Shown here in pieces: positions 25,164 through 34,350 of a stretch of 64,000 nucleotides of DNA. How positions within the stretch are numbered: position 1 is the first letter of the stretch; each line of letters begins with the position of its first letter. The notes beneath the pieces are model-generated. The model searched no databases. It had not been told where the DNA came from and worked only from the letters and a program-made list of their open reading frames with translations. Location of the stretch: NCBI GenBank assembly GCA_038231295.1, contig JBBRLP010000002.1, positions 103,908 through 167,907 on the forward strand. Direction: 5' to 3'. The DNA is from JANXLO01 sp038231295. Lineage in GTDB: Bacteria; Armatimonadota; Chthonomonadetes; Chthonomonadales; Chthonomonadaceae. Both the position numbers and the translations under genes were made by a program.

Positions 25164-26311
25164 CCGTTTTGAGCGACTCGCTTCAGAGCCATCTCAAAAG
25201 CGCCTGAGTTCTGATCGTAATTGCACTTCTCCAGCAGGGACACTCGGCCCTGCCTGCCGATTTCCAGGCGGCGGGCATCGTCCTCCAGCAGGAAAGTCAG
25301 CTTCTCCGCCAGACTGGCGGGATCGCCCTCTTTCGCCTCCATGCCGGAAACCCCATCGAGGATGACATCAGCGGACGCGCCCACGGCGTCGGTCAGCACG
25401 GTCGGAACCTCCAGACTCATCGCCTCGTTGACCGTGTTGCCCCACATCTCGCAGTTGACGATTTCACCGGGCATAAAGCGAGACGGCAGGACAAAAACGT
25501 CCGCATTAAGATGGTAGTACAGTGACTCATCCGACAGGCAGCTTCCCAGAAAATGAACGCGGTCGCCAAGAGTGAGTTCTGCGGTAATTTTCTCGCACCT
25601 CTCCCGGAACGGGCCGTCTCCGACAACCACCAGACAGGCTGTGTCCGGCACACTCGCCAGAGCGCGAATCAGCACATCCAGCCCTTTGTATTCGACGATA
25701 CGTGCCAGATAGAGGAGGACATTCCGGCCTTTGCTGACCGCTTGCACCCGCGCTCGTATCGCCTCCATTTTGGCCGAATCGCGGGGCAGATTGGCGTAGT
25801 CAACCGTAGAGTGGTAGGCGACGAATAGTTTCTCTTCCGGCACCTGAAACTCCTGCGTGAACATGAGTTTTGACCTGCTACTTGCAACGACGAAGGCACT
25901 TACACAGTGGCGGACCAGGAAGCGCACCAGGGGCAGAAAAGGCTTGTAGCGTTTTACATCGTAGGGATAGCGCCAGGTCTCATCGAACAGAACGACCTTT
26001 TTGCCAAGGAGTTTGAGCGGCAGGGCGCACAGCAAAAACGGAATGGACGTGAGAAAGGAGAAGATGACCACTCTGTAACGGAAGACCTGCCAGAGATCAA
26101 ACGAGAGGTTCCCGAAGGGCACGCCCTGTATCTCCTTCGCCTGACGATAGGGGTAGGGGAAACGGGATAGCACCTGCGCAGTCTCGATGCCCATGTGCGT
26201 GTTCGGCGCATTGATCGCGCTGAAGAGAAACTGGACGCCGAAGGCACCAAGACGAGTAAAGAGCGGCTCATGGTAGATGCGTATGGCCGGGTGAACGAAC
26301 AGTGTTTTCAT
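25160..26311 (-). CDS. Glycosyltransferase family 4 (divergent N-terminus)
   Basis: A 383-residue GT-B enzyme. The C-terminal half is a clear GT4 donor domain: 'LLYLARIVEYKGLDVLIRAL', 'LVVVGDGPFRERCEKITAEL', and an acidic region around 'PGEIVNCEMWGNTVNEAMSL' in place of the usual E-x7-E. The N-terminal half is less typical and contains a hydrophobic stretch ('VVIFSFLTSIPFLLCALPL') that may touch the membrane. ATG 26311 has GAGG 7 nt upstream; a TTG four codons earlier is less likely. It overlaps the acyltransferase gene by 44 bp. Confidence 0.85.
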   Translation of the reverse strand: MKTLFVHPAIRIYHEPLFTRLGAFGVQFLFSAINAPNTHMGIETAQVLSRFPYPYRQAKEIQGVPFGNLSFDLWQVFRYRVVIFSFLTSIPFLLCALPLKLLGKKVVLFDETWRYPYDVKRYKPFLPLVRFLVRHCVSAFVVASSRSKLMFTQEFQVPEEKLFVAYHSTVDYANLPRDSAKMEAIRARVQAVSKGRNVLLYLARIVEYKGLDVLIRALASVPDTACLVVVGDGPFRERCEKITAELTLGDRVHFLGSCLSDESLYYHLNADVFVLPSRFMPGEIVNCEMWGNTVNEAMSLEVPTVLTDAVGASADVILDGVSGMEAKEGDPASLAEKLTFLLEDDARRLEIGRQGRVSLLEKCNYDQNSGAFEMALKRVAQNG

Positions 26312-27467
26312 CGGAAACCTCAAGAGTTATCGGGGCCGGACGATTCAGAAACGGACGCTCTCCGACGCGGGAAAAGAGCCAGGCGGCAGCCACAATGAGC
26401 GGCGTACCGAAGACCAGCAGCAGGAGAAAAGAGACCGCCGGGCTACGATGCAGCGGAGCGATTCCGTACTGCCAGAGTACCTGAATCAGCGGGGCGTGGA
26501 TCAGATACAGACTGTAGGAGTAACCGCCGAGCACGATGGCAGGCTTCCAGTCCAGAACGCTGCGAACGAGGTTCGGGCCGGGGCGCATCGCCTGTAGGAT
26601 GAGGGCGACCGTGCCAACACCTACGAGCGGTTCCAGATAGATGGTGATGCCGTAGACCCTCGCACCGACTGCGCCCAGCAGACCGGCTGCAAACAGCGCA
26701 AGAGACGCGACGGCCAGCCACGAGGTGCGGTCGCGCCATGCAATCCATTGCGGCGCAGCGGTGTAGGCGATGGTCGCCCCGAACATGCCGAAAATAAACT
26801 CTCCCAGCATTTCGATATGCAGGTTCTGTCGAATGGTCAGCACACTCGTAACATAGGCTACACAGACCCCGATACCGGCAGCCTGGGCGTTCCCGGCACG
26901 GCGAAAGAACAGAATGAGGAGCGGAAAAAGGAAGTATATATGCCATTCCGTGGCGACCGACCAGAAGACATGGTTGATGCTGGTGCTGTCGAGATAGTCC
27001 TGAAGGAGCAGGAGGTGCGCGACAATCGCCTGCCGTGTCACCGGGACGGAGTTGTCCCACCATGTTCCGGTCTTCGCGCCAATCAGCGTCGCGATGAGAA
27101 CCAGGGAGAGGAGCATGGCGAGGTAGTAGGGTGGCAGAATCCGTTTCGCACGGCGCTGAAAGAATCGTGCAACCCCTCCCCGCAGGCTTCCATCCCCGCG
27201 CACAACCGGCAGCATAAGGCAAAAGCCTGACAACACGATGAAGACGCTGACCGCATAGTGACCGAAATTCAGCAGGAAAGCGAGCAGACGCACAGGGCGT
27301 GAGGCGGATGCGAGCGGCAGATGTTTCGCGATGTGATGGCAGACGACATACAGCGCCGCCGCGCCCCGCAGTCCGTCAAGGAAATCCAGCCGTGCGGCAG
27401 AGTGTCTGGTGTCCTGCTCGATAGGGGACGGGACAGCGTGCGAGGAAGAAGAGGATTCCGTCGTCAT
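26268..27467 (-). CDS. Acyltransferase 3 family membrane protein (OafA/YrhL type)
   Basis: A 399-residue integral membrane O-acyltransferase, probably moving acetyl groups onto the polysaccharide or its lipid-linked unit. 'LDFLDGLRGAAALYVVCHHI' at the N-terminus carries the conserved R and catalytic-type His; 'FFQRRAKRILPPYYLAMLLS' is the second signature (R-R-x-x-R-I-x-P-x-Y). About ten TM helices follow. The start overlaps the polymerase gene by 4 bp and the end overlaps the next GT gene by 44 bp, so it sits in a tightly packed operon. Confidence 0.9.
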   Translation of the reverse strand: MTTESSSSSHAVPSPIEQDTRHSAARLDFLDGLRGAAALYVVCHHIAKHLPLASASRPVRLLAFLLNFGHYAVSVFIVLSGFCLMLPVVRGDGSLRGGVARFFQRRAKRILPPYYLAMLLSLVLIATLIGAKTGTWWDNSVPVTRQAIVAHLLLLQDYLDSTSINHVFWSVATEWHIYFLFPLLILFFRRAGNAQAAGIGVCVAYVTSVLTIRQNLHIEMLGEFIFGMFGATIAYTAAPQWIAWRDRTSWLAVASLALFAAGLLGAVGARVYGITIYLEPLVGVGTVALILQAMRPGPNLVRSVLDWKPAIVLGGYSYSLYLIHAPLIQVLWQYGIAPLHRSPAVSFLLLLVFGTPLIVAAAWLFSRVGERPFLNRPAPITLEVSDENTVRSPGHTHLP

Positions 27468-28879
27468 GGAGCAGGCACATCTTCTGGGAAGCTCGCGCTT
27501 CGGCCTGGTGCGAGGGCCTCGATCACCTGCGACATCGCCAGAATGAGACGCAGGCTGCCCCAGAGAACGAATGTCAGATAGATCTCTCCAAACAGAAACT
27601 GTCCTATCGAGCGCATATAGACAAGCGGGTTCAGGGCCAGAACCGCATAGATAATCATAAAAAGGATACTGGGCCAGTTGACCTGGTTGTCATAGATGAG
27701 TTCGAGACTGCGGACATAGAGATATTTCAGCCAGGCCCCGAGCGCGAAGAGAGTCGCCAGTACGCCGAGCGGGCCGAAGTTGATATAGGACTCCCCCCAT
27801 GCCCCGATAGGATAGGAACTGGTGAACAGCCCGCTTTCCGGAGTCAGTTCAGGAACGACTTCATCCTGAACACGAAAGACCCCGTATTTGATCGGTTTGT
27901 CGGGAAAGAAGGCACGCGGCAGATAGGTATAGAAGACATCTTCTGCCCAGGAAGACCCCCATTCCATGCCCGCTTTGTCGGTGTGTTTGATGCTCTCCTG
28001 GAAAAGTTCGGACATATCGAAGGTGACGGCGAGATAGGCGACCGGTAGGGCATACGGACTGAGGACGGGCCTAGTGAGATCCTCCTGCTGCGGCGCACCT
28101 ATGAAGCGAGCCAGACTCAGGCCAACCCCCAGGACGGCTATCAGTGCGAGTGTGGAGACCAGCATCAATGGCGAGACCTTACGGCGCTTGCGATTTTGAA
28201 GCACGAAGTAGACGAAGAGACAGATCAGCAGTTCTGTCACGACGAACGCCCGGTTGGTGACCAGAATATTGATAAGGAGATAGGAAATAGCGGCGGCGGT
28301 GCCCATCCTTCCCAGACGGTTCGACCAGCGTGAGATCATCAGGCCCATGAAGAGGAACACGGACGCGAGGCCGATGATGAGGGTAACCTGGCCTCCTCCC
28401 ACCTGGAGACTGCCGTAATGGGCGCGGTTATCTCCCAGATTAAGCGTGAGGGCGTTATTTTCAAAGAGCAGCGCTGCCAGGATCACCTGAAATGTTGCGG
28501 AGAGAAGAAACGCCGCCCGCTGCGCCGGGATCGCGGCGGCAGAGGGAACGTAGATGTCTGGCGGCGTTGTCGGCTTGCCTTCGGTTCGGCTCTTGACAAG
28601 GCTGTAACCCCAGACGAACAGATAGCACGAGAGAGTCGCCAGTGTCTGTGCGTAGAGGAAGTTGCCGGGTTCGTAGGTGGTGCTGGGGTAGCGCAACTGT
28701 ATCTGTGCGTCGAGAATGGGACGCACGACGAACGCGATGGTGAACGCGAACCAGAAAATAGGCAGCGGCGAAAAGAACCAGAGGCCAAACCCCATCTCCC
28801 GAACGACCTTCACGGAGTGCCAGAGAATCGGCAGGCTGCTGAAGAGAAGGGTCAGTATCGCAATCGCTTCCTGGCTCAT
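27464..28879 (-). CDS. O-antigen/oligosaccharide repeat-unit polymerase (Wzy-like)
   Basis: A 471-residue protein with about twelve TM helices and a large external loop in the C-terminal half ('PDKPIKYGVFRVQDEVVPEL', then 'YPIGAWGESYINFGPLGVLA'). That layout and the 'GP.G.la..f.lG.wlk' ending are typical of oligosaccharide repeat-unit polymerases of the Wzy/EpsG-like group, which share little sequence. It would polymerise repeat units on the periplasmic face, with chain length set by the Wzz-like protein at 37221-38651. ATG 28879 is preceded by AGGA at 6 nt; ATG 28885 is an alternative. Confidence 0.75.
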   Translation of the reverse strand: MSQEAIAILTLLFSSLPILWHSVKVVREMGFGLWFFSPLPIFWFAFTIAFVVRPILDAQIQLRYPSTTYEPGNFLYAQTLATLSCYLFVWGYSLVKSRTEGKPTTPPDIYVPSAAAIPAQRAAFLLSATFQVILAALLFENNALTLNLGDNRAHYGSLQVGGGQVTLIIGLASVFLFMGLMISRWSNRLGRMGTAAAISYLLINILVTNRAFVVTELLICLFVYFVLQNRKRRKVSPLMLVSTLALIAVLGVGLSLARFIGAPQQEDLTRPVLSPYALPVAYLAVTFDMSELFQESIKHTDKAGMEWGSSWAEDVFYTYLPRAFFPDKPIKYGVFRVQDEVVPELTPESGLFTSSYPIGAWGESYINFGPLGVLATLFALGAWLKYLYVRSLELIYDNQVNWPSILFMIIYAVLALNPLVYMRSIGQFLFGEIYLTFVLWGSLRLILAMSQVIEALAPGRSASFPEDVPAP

Positions 28880-28892
28880 GGTCATTCCTGGT

Positions 28893-29807
28893 CTACGGAT
28901 TCGACGACTGCGGGTGGCGAGAGCGACTCAGACGCTTCAGGCGTTCGGGGAGTCGGAGTATCTGGCCGCCGAGATAAGTCAGGCGTTTGCCCGTTATCCC
29001 CAGACACGCCCGGAAGGCGGCCCAGGGCGAGTGGCAGCCTTCCCAGACAGCGATGGGGACTCCAATAAGAAATCCGAGTTCGAGCGCGAGGGAGACTCGC
29101 AGCGGATAACTGCGGTTGCTGTCTTGTTCGGGATGGCGTCGGTAGAGAAAATGTGCGTTGCGGTTCGTGCGTATCTTCCCGACAGAGCCGAGAAAATAGA
29201 GGACGGGATATTCGCAGTGGCGAGCGTAGTTCTTCGCGAGGGGCAGAGAGCGCATTCCGAACCGGCGCAGCACTTCCGTACGGAACAGTCCGTAAAACAG
29301 CAGGCCCATGTAGTGCCGCCAGGCGAGAGGCAGGATTCGTCCTAGCCGCGAATCGCGCTGCATCTCCTCGAAAACATCCGGCTCCGTCTGTGGCGCATCG
29401 TCGGGGCCGATGATCTGCCAGTCGCCCTGCGCTCCGACGCTGTCGGGATTCTCCTTCAGCGTCTTCCGCAGTTCTTCGACGAAATTCGGACTCCAGCGGT
29501 CATCACAAGGCGCCCACATGAAAAACTCTCCCTGCGCCTCACTGAGCAGATAGTTGTAGTTAAAAAAAGGGCCGCGATTTTCGGGCTGCCGTATGTAGCG
29601 TATGCGGGCATCCGCGTCGGCATACCGCTGACAGATCGCGCCGGTGCCATCCGTGGAGCCGTTATCGGAGATAATCAGCTCGTAGTCCTGGAAAGTCTGT
29701 GCCAGCAGCGCCTCGATGCAGCCCGCAATATAGTGTTCTCCATTCCAGACCGGCAGCCCGATGCTGACCGAAGGAGCGGAGGAAGAGGGTGGAACTTCAG
29801 GATTCAC
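28893..29807 (-). CDS. Glycosyltransferase family 2
   Basis: A 304-residue GT-A enzyme. 'VSIGLPVWNGEHYIAGCIEA' starts the nucleotide-binding domain, 'DYELIISDNGSTDGTGAI' holds the first conserved Asp, and 'GEFFMWAPCDDRWSPNFVEE' contains the metal-binding D-D pair. It would be an inverting transferase of the repeat unit. A C-terminal amphipathic/hydrophobic segment may bind the membrane. It precedes the polymerase gene by 13 bp and is the first gene of this minus-strand block, beyond which lies a plus-strand gene. Confidence 0.88.
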   Translation of the reverse strand: MNPEVPPSSSAPSVSIGLPVWNGEHYIAGCIEALLAQTFQDYELIISDNGSTDGTGAICQRYADADARIRYIRQPENRGPFFNYNYLLSEAQGEFFMWAPCDDRWSPNFVEELRKTLKENPDSVGAQGDWQIIGPDDAPQTEPDVFEEMQRDSRLGRILPLAWRHYMGLLFYGLFRTEVLRRFGMRSLPLAKNYARHCEYPVLYFLGSVGKIRTNRNAHFLYRRHPEQDSNRSYPLRVSLALELGFLIGVPIAVWEGCHSPWAAFRACLGITGKRLTYLGGQILRLPERLKRLSRSRHPQSSNP

Positions 29808-29961
29808 GCGATCTTAACCTTCTGATTTGTCATCTCGAATCCCCCTGATTGCGCCAGGGGAGCGCCTCAAAGTTCCCGGCAGAGGGGGAGATTTCCTGCC
29901 TGATCTACAGCCTGTGTAGAAAGGGACGCGAGTTTACGGTGTTCGGCGCTGCTTGCAGGGA

Positions 29962-29991
29962 TTGACAGGTCACCGTCGTTAGTGTTAGAAT
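29962..29991 (+). promoter_or_regulatory. Promoter of the plus-strand methyltransferase gene
   Basis: TTGACA (29962-29967), 18-bp spacer, TAGAAT (29986-29991), about 65 bp before the ATG at 30056. Confidence 0.7.
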
Positions 29992-30055
29992 TGCGAGGAC
30001 GGCCATTCCCCAGGCCCTCTGCTGTTTGATATCGCTTCTTCAAAAGGACGCTTGC

Positions 30056-30970
30056 ATGCCTTCTACGCTCTCCAGGATTCAATTCCGACTCATACGCAGT
30101 TTTACCCGTACAACCTTCGCTTTCTGGCAAAAACTTGGACTTCATATCGTCCCCAACCATTTTTACCATCCCATCCCCGACACTTCGACGCTGCCCCCGG
30201 AGCTTTTCACGACCGAGACGAAAATGCCCGGAGCCTCTATGAATGATGCCGGACAGCTCGCCCTGCTGGAAACGTTCGCCTCCGAATTCCGAGATGAATA
30301 CGAGGCGCTACCCAGAGAGCCAACCGGTGTCCCCTATGATTTCCACATGAACAACGAGATGTTCGGGCCGGTGGACGCGGAAATATACTACTGTATGATA
30401 CGTCATTTCAAGCCGCGCCGCATAATGGAGATCGGATCAGGATACTCTACGCGCCTGGCCGCGAAGGCGGCGCTGCGGAATGCGGACGAAGGCCATCCCT
30501 GCGAACTGATTGCTATCGAACCCTATCCGAAAGACTATCTCCAGACCGGCTTTCCGGGGCTATCGCGCCTGATCGCCCAGCCCGTACAGAAAGTGCCGAT
30601 GGCGGAGTTCGAGAAGCTGGGTGAAAACGACATCCTTTTTATCGACTCAAGCCATATTCTCAAGACCGGCAGCGATGTCTGGTATGAGTTTCTGGAGGTT
30701 CTGCCCCGTATGGCGAAGGGAGTGATTACGCAGGTTCACGACATCTGTCTGCCCGCCGAATATCCCACGCAGTTGGTGATGCAGGATCGCATGTTCTTCA
30801 CCGAACAGTACCTCCTCCAGGCGTTCCTGACCCATAACGACAAGTACGAAGTCCTGTGGGGACGGCACTATATGCATCTCCACCATCCTGATAAACTGAA
30901 GGCGGCCTTCTCCTCCTACAAGCCAAAGAACGACTGGGGCGGCAGTTTCTGGATACGCCGTATCGCCTGA
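30056..30970 (+). CDS. SAM-dependent methyltransferase-like protein (class I, Methyltransf_24 type)
   Basis: A 304-residue protein and the only plus-strand gene inside the polysaccharide locus. 'PRRIMEIGSGYSTRLAAKAA' is the SAM-binding motif I, 'ELIAIEPYPKDYL' the acidic loop, and 'ENDILFIDSSHILKTGSDV' the motif with Asp-Ser-Ser-His seen in Methyltransf_24 proteins; 'QVHDICLPAEYP' follows. ATG 30056 has AAGGA about 8 nt upstream. It has its own promoter (29962-29991). The acceptor is unknown; its place among sugar genes suggests a sugar substrate. Confidence 0.8.
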   Translation: MPSTLSRIQFRLIRSFTRTTFAFWQKLGLHIVPNHFYHPIPDTSTLPPELFTTETKMPGASMNDAGQLALLETFASEFRDEYEALPREPTGVPYDFHMNNEMFGPVDAEIYYCMIRHFKPRRIMEIGSGYSTRLAAKAALRNADEGHPCELIAIEPYPKDYLQTGFPGLSRLIAQPVQKVPMAEFEKLGENDILFIDSSHILKTGSDVWYEFLEVLPRMAKGVITQVHDICLPAEYPTQLVMQDRMFFTEQYLLQAFLTHNDKYEVLWGRHYMHLHHPDKLKAAFSSYKPKNDWGGSFWIRRIA

Positions 30971-31010
30971 TAGCGCTCCGCAATCCAGTTTACCGCCGTA
31001 TTTATACACC

Positions 31011-31038
31011 GACACGCCTGACACCCGTCAGGCGTGTC
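31011..31038. terminator. Inverted repeat between convergent genes (probable terminator)
   Basis: Perfect 12-bp stem (31011-31022 with 31027-31038), loop ACCC. It lies between the convergent methyltransferase and flippase genes and includes the flippase stop codon. No T tract on either side, so it may rely on other factors. Confidence 0.55.
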
Positions 31039-32590
31039 CTGGTTTCAGGGAACGGGCCTGCGGGGAGACGAGCAGGGCAGCGCCCACCGCGCAGAGCCAG
31101 ACGAGCAGCAGCCACGCGAAGGTTGCCAGTCTGCCTCCACCGGCGTAAGGAAACAGCCGAAACAGCAGGACGAGCAGGCTTCCGGCCAGCGCAGGCCGAG
31201 CGATGTCCTGTAGATACCAGCGTGCCAGTTCGCCTTTCAACAGGCGGCGATGCATCCAGGGAATGATCGTGAAGAGATGGCTGAAGTTCATCACGAACCA
31301 GACCATCGCTGCGCCCTCTGCCCCGAAAACGTGCGTCAGGAGCAGCAGAATCGGCACGATCAGAACGGCCCAGACTGCGCTGACAGTCAGGGTCAATCGT
31401 GTCCATCCGGCAGCCGTTTGCAGCGAGAATGGCAGAGTCAGGATTCCATTGCACACAAAGCCGCCGACCAGCCATGCGAACAGGCGCGAGGTATGTGTCG
31501 CCGTCGTCGCATCGTGCGTCCAGAGCAGCATCACCTCTCGCGAGAACACCGCAAGGACGATGCCGACAGGCAGAATGAGAATGGACATGGCCTGACAGCC
31601 CGCGTGATAGAGCCGGGCAAGAGAATCAATCTCCTGTCTGGCGAGCATCTGAACGAAGCGCGGAAAGAGCGCATTATTGAGCGGCGCAACCAGATTGTAG
31701 ATCGCTCCGGCCGCTCCAACAGCAAGCGTATAGTAGCCGAGAACTTCGAGCGGAAAGACTCGACTCAGGACGCCCTTATCCGCCTGCGTGATGAGCAGAT
31801 TTACCGTCGTAATCCCGGCCATCCCTACCGCGAATTTCCAGACACGGACGAGAACCGCCGAATCGAAGCGGGGCTTTTGCCTGCTCCCAGGAAGGCTTCT
31901 CCACAGGGCTGCCCAGACGGAACCCGTCATGGCGGCGCTCACGACGGCTTGCCATACGAAGTAGGTCAGAATCGAGGGCGCGAAGTGCAGGAGCAGCAGC
32001 GGGACGACGTTTCGCAGAATGGCGACGACGATATTGATCGCGTTCAGCACGGCCTGTCGCTGAAGCCCCATCAGCCCGCCTTCGTACAGCGTGAAGGGCC
32101 ATTGAAGGGCAAGAGAGAATCCCATGAGGAGGATCGCACTCTGGACAGTCTGTGTGTGCAGCCGCTGCACATGGACCCAGTAATGCGCGAGCGCGGACGC
32201 CAGGAGCGCGACGGCCCCGGCGATGAGCAGACAGATCGGCCAGTAGATACGCTCCAGCGTCCGAACGAGGGAACGCGCCTCCTCCGCTCGTTCGGGCGGG
32301 ATGAGAACGCCTCCCCGACTCTCCATCCCACTGCCAGCATCCGGTAAGGGAACCGTCAGCCTCGCCATTTCGCGGTTCATCGTTGCGCTGAAGCCCATGT
32401 CCAGCAGATTCAGGGCGGCATTCAGAGTGATGCTGAACCCGACCAGCCCATACGCCTCGATACCCAGAATACGGCTGTAGAGTGGCGTGAAAGCGAGGCT
32501 GAGCAGGGCCGTGAGAATTCTGCCTGTGAACGAAAAAAGGACGTTGCGGCGCGTTAGGGACAGGGCGGAGAGCCGAGTAGCGAAAGTCAT
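31028..32590 (-). CDS. Lipid-linked oligosaccharide flippase (Wzx, polysaccharide transport family)
   Basis: A 520-residue membrane protein with about fourteen TM helices of the MATE/MOP superfamily. The N-terminus 'LFSFTGRILTALLSLAFTPLYSR' and the segment 'ADKGVLSRVFPLEVLGYYTL' (Wzx-type 'D..ilg...g..alGyYsla') identify it. It would flip undecaprenyl-diphosphate-linked repeat units to the periplasm for the Wzy-like polymerase. It follows the CmcI-type gene after 6 bp and ends the CDP-sugar transcription block, facing the plus-strand methyltransferase. Confidence 0.88.
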   Translation of the reverse strand: MTFATRLSALSLTRRNVLFSFTGRILTALLSLAFTPLYSRILGIEAYGLVGFSITLNAALNLLDMGFSATMNREMARLTVPLPDAGSGMESRGGVLIPPERAEEARSLVRTLERIYWPICLLIAGAVALLASALAHYWVHVQRLHTQTVQSAILLMGFSLALQWPFTLYEGGLMGLQRQAVLNAINIVVAILRNVVPLLLLHFAPSILTYFVWQAVVSAAMTGSVWAALWRSLPGSRQKPRFDSAVLVRVWKFAVGMAGITTVNLLITQADKGVLSRVFPLEVLGYYTLAVGAAGAIYNLVAPLNNALFPRFVQMLARQEIDSLARLYHAGCQAMSILILPVGIVLAVFSREVMLLWTHDATTATHTSRLFAWLVGGFVCNGILTLPFSLQTAAGWTRLTLTVSAVWAVLIVPILLLLTHVFGAEGAAMVWFVMNFSHLFTIIPWMHRRLLKGELARWYLQDIARPALAGSLLVLLFRLFPYAGGGRLATFAWLLLVWLCAVGAALLVSPQARSLKPGHA

Positions 32591-32596
32591 GGCGCT

Positions 32597-33322
32597 CTAT
32601 TTCAGGCGCAGCAGATAGCCCATCGGGTTGTAGGTAATGATGTACTTTTCCCGCGTCCGGTCTATCACGAAATCCTCGGTATGCGCCGCCGCAAACTCTT
32701 TGACCGCATTCAGGGGGCCAGGAAAGGGGGGAACCTGAAGGAACTCGACCCAGGTGTCTTCCACGAGGAAGTAGCAGTCTGGTGCGACGAACTTCCAGTA
32801 CATCTCCAGCAGTTTCTTCGTGATATGGTACTTGTGTTCCGAGTCTTCGATGACCATACCGCGCTTATCACCGACGAGGGCCTCGACCTTCGCCAGCGTC
32901 TCCGGGGCCGTCGCTTCGCCATGCACCCAGTGGATGCGGGGATGCAGCGCCTTCTGCGGACGGTCGAAATTGTCCACGCAGATCACCTGTGCGTTCGATC
33001 CCATGTTCTCCAGATAGTGCGCCATCCAGAGCGCCATCCCGCCCTCCCAAGAACCGATTTCGATAATCACTTCCGGTTTGGTATCGAAAATAACGTCCTG
33101 CATCACGATCCAGTCGAACGGCGACTTCAGCACTTTGTAGCCCAGGTAGTGGGTGTAGTGGCGATGCATGACATTGTGAAAGAGGAACCACTCGCGGTAG
33201 GTGGTGGACAGGCAGTTTTCCATGTGTGGGAACATATCGTATCTATTCAGACTCAAGGGTGATTTTCCTTCGTTGGGAGTTGGAACCAGTATACCTGATT
33301 TTTTCGGGGGCTTTCTCCTCAT
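32597..33322 (-). CDS. CmcI/rhamnosyl O-methyltransferase family protein
   Basis: A 241-residue protein of the family named after cephalosporin hydroxylase subunit CmcI and mycobacterial rhamnosyl O-methyltransferases. 'GYKVLKSPFDWIVMQDVIFD' is the family-typical lead-in, 'VIIEIGSWEGGMALWMAHYL' the SAM-binding motif, 'ICVDNFDRPQ' the acidic loop, and 'MVIEDSEHKYHITKKLLEMY' the metal-site region. Here it probably O-methylates a deoxysugar made by the adjacent CDP-sugar genes (inference from position). The start overlaps the upstream SDR gene by 4 bp and has GAGG 8 nt before it. Confidence 0.85.
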   Translation of the reverse strand: MRRKPPKKSGILVPTPNEGKSPLSLNRYDMFPHMENCLSTTYREWFLFHNVMHRHYTHYLGYKVLKSPFDWIVMQDVIFDTKPEVIIEIGSWEGGMALWMAHYLENMGSNAQVICVDNFDRPQKALHPRIHWVHGEATAPETLAKVEALVGDKRGMVIEDSEHKYHITKKLLEMYWKFVAPDCYFLVEDTWVEFLQVPPFPGPLNAVKEFAAAHTEDFVIDRTREKYIITYNPMGYLLRLK

Positions 33323-34350
33323 CGTGCGTTCCTCAGCGCCTTTGCGACGACCAGTGGAGCAAGGCTAGAGAACATGAAATGGGGAGTATAGCCGAGTTGC
33401 ATTCGCGCTTTCTCGATGGAGATATTCTGGAGGGAAAGCAGAGTAGCTTCTATCGGGGGAACCACCTCTACAGAGTGTGGGAATGTCGTCGCGATTGTTT
33501 CCGCCATCTGACGTGAGGAGAGATGTTCTTCGGAGCCAATGTTGTAGGCTTCGGTGGGTTTCCCCTGCAGCAGCGTGCGGAGGATGCCCTGCGCGATGTC
33601 GAGGACGCAGGCCCAGTTGCGGGTCGAGTCGGGATTGCCGCGCAGGGCGATACGGCCTCTTTCGGCGGCCTGCCGGGCGAAATCGCTGATGGCTGTCTGG
33701 GAGCGTTGTGCATCCTGTGCGCCGTAGATGTTGGTCAGACGAGCGACAGAGACAGGGGTGCTGCCGAACCGGGCGTGCCAGAGGCAGAGGCTCTCCCCGA
33801 GACGCTTGGCGGAATCGTAGAGGTTGTCGGTGTGCATGGGAGGGATACAGGCGAGCGACTCCTCTGTTATCGGTGAGCCGTCCGATTCGCGACCGTAGAC
33901 GCGGGTGCTGCTGATATAGACAAACCCTTTGCAGCCCGCATAGCGCGTCAGAAAACTCTCCAGCCCGACGACCTGCGTCTCAATAGTCTCCTGACGACGG
34001 CGCATATAGTCGCTCGCCGTTCCTGCGACATAGAGCAGATGGTCGAAGTCCGGCAGATTCGCAACGGCGGCACTGTCCGCAACCGAGACAGGGAGGAACG
34101 TCACGCCGAGAGGCGGTTCTGCAGGGAGTGTCCGCGCAAGACCATAGAGACGAATGGGGTTGGCCTGGAGCGTCGTGCGGTTGGCTTCCGCCAGTGTTTC
34201 CACGAGGACACTGCCAATCTGTCCTGTGCTGCCGACAACACACAGGCTGCTGCCTGCGAGGGTAGACAGTTCCGGGAGCGCAGCCAGTCGGGAACGGCCC
34301 TCTGTGTAGAGGTTTGCGGCTTGCTGGAGAAGAGGGGATTCAGTCTTCAT
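33319..34350 (-). CDS. NAD-dependent epimerase/reductase (extended SDR), deoxysugar step
   Basis: A 343-residue SDR with 'LCVVGSTGQIGSVLVETL' (cofactor motif), 'GFVYISSTRVYGRE' and 'NLYDSAKRLGESLCLWH' (Tyr-x3-Lys). The N-terminal 30 residues are an extra helix before the Rossmann fold. In the cassette it follows the C3/C5 epimerase-like gene and would be the 4-keto reductase or epimerase that finishes the CDP-6-deoxyhexose (inference). Both ends overlap neighbours by 4 bp. Confidence 0.82.
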   Translation of the reverse strand: MKTESPLLQQAANLYTEGRSRLAALPELSTLAGSSLCVVGSTGQIGSVLVETLAEANRTTLQANPIRLYGLARTLPAEPPLGVTFLPVSVADSAAVANLPDFDHLLYVAGTASDYMRRRQETIETQVVGLESFLTRYAGCKGFVYISSTRVYGRESDGSPITEESLACIPPMHTDNLYDSAKRLGESLCLWHARFGSTPVSVARLTNIYGAQDAQRSQTAISDFARQAAERGRIALRGNPDSTRNWACVLDIAQGILRTLLQGKPTEAYNIGSEEHLSSRQMAETIATTFPHSVEVVPPIEATLLSLQNISIEKARMQLGYTPHFMFSSLAPLVVAKALRNAR

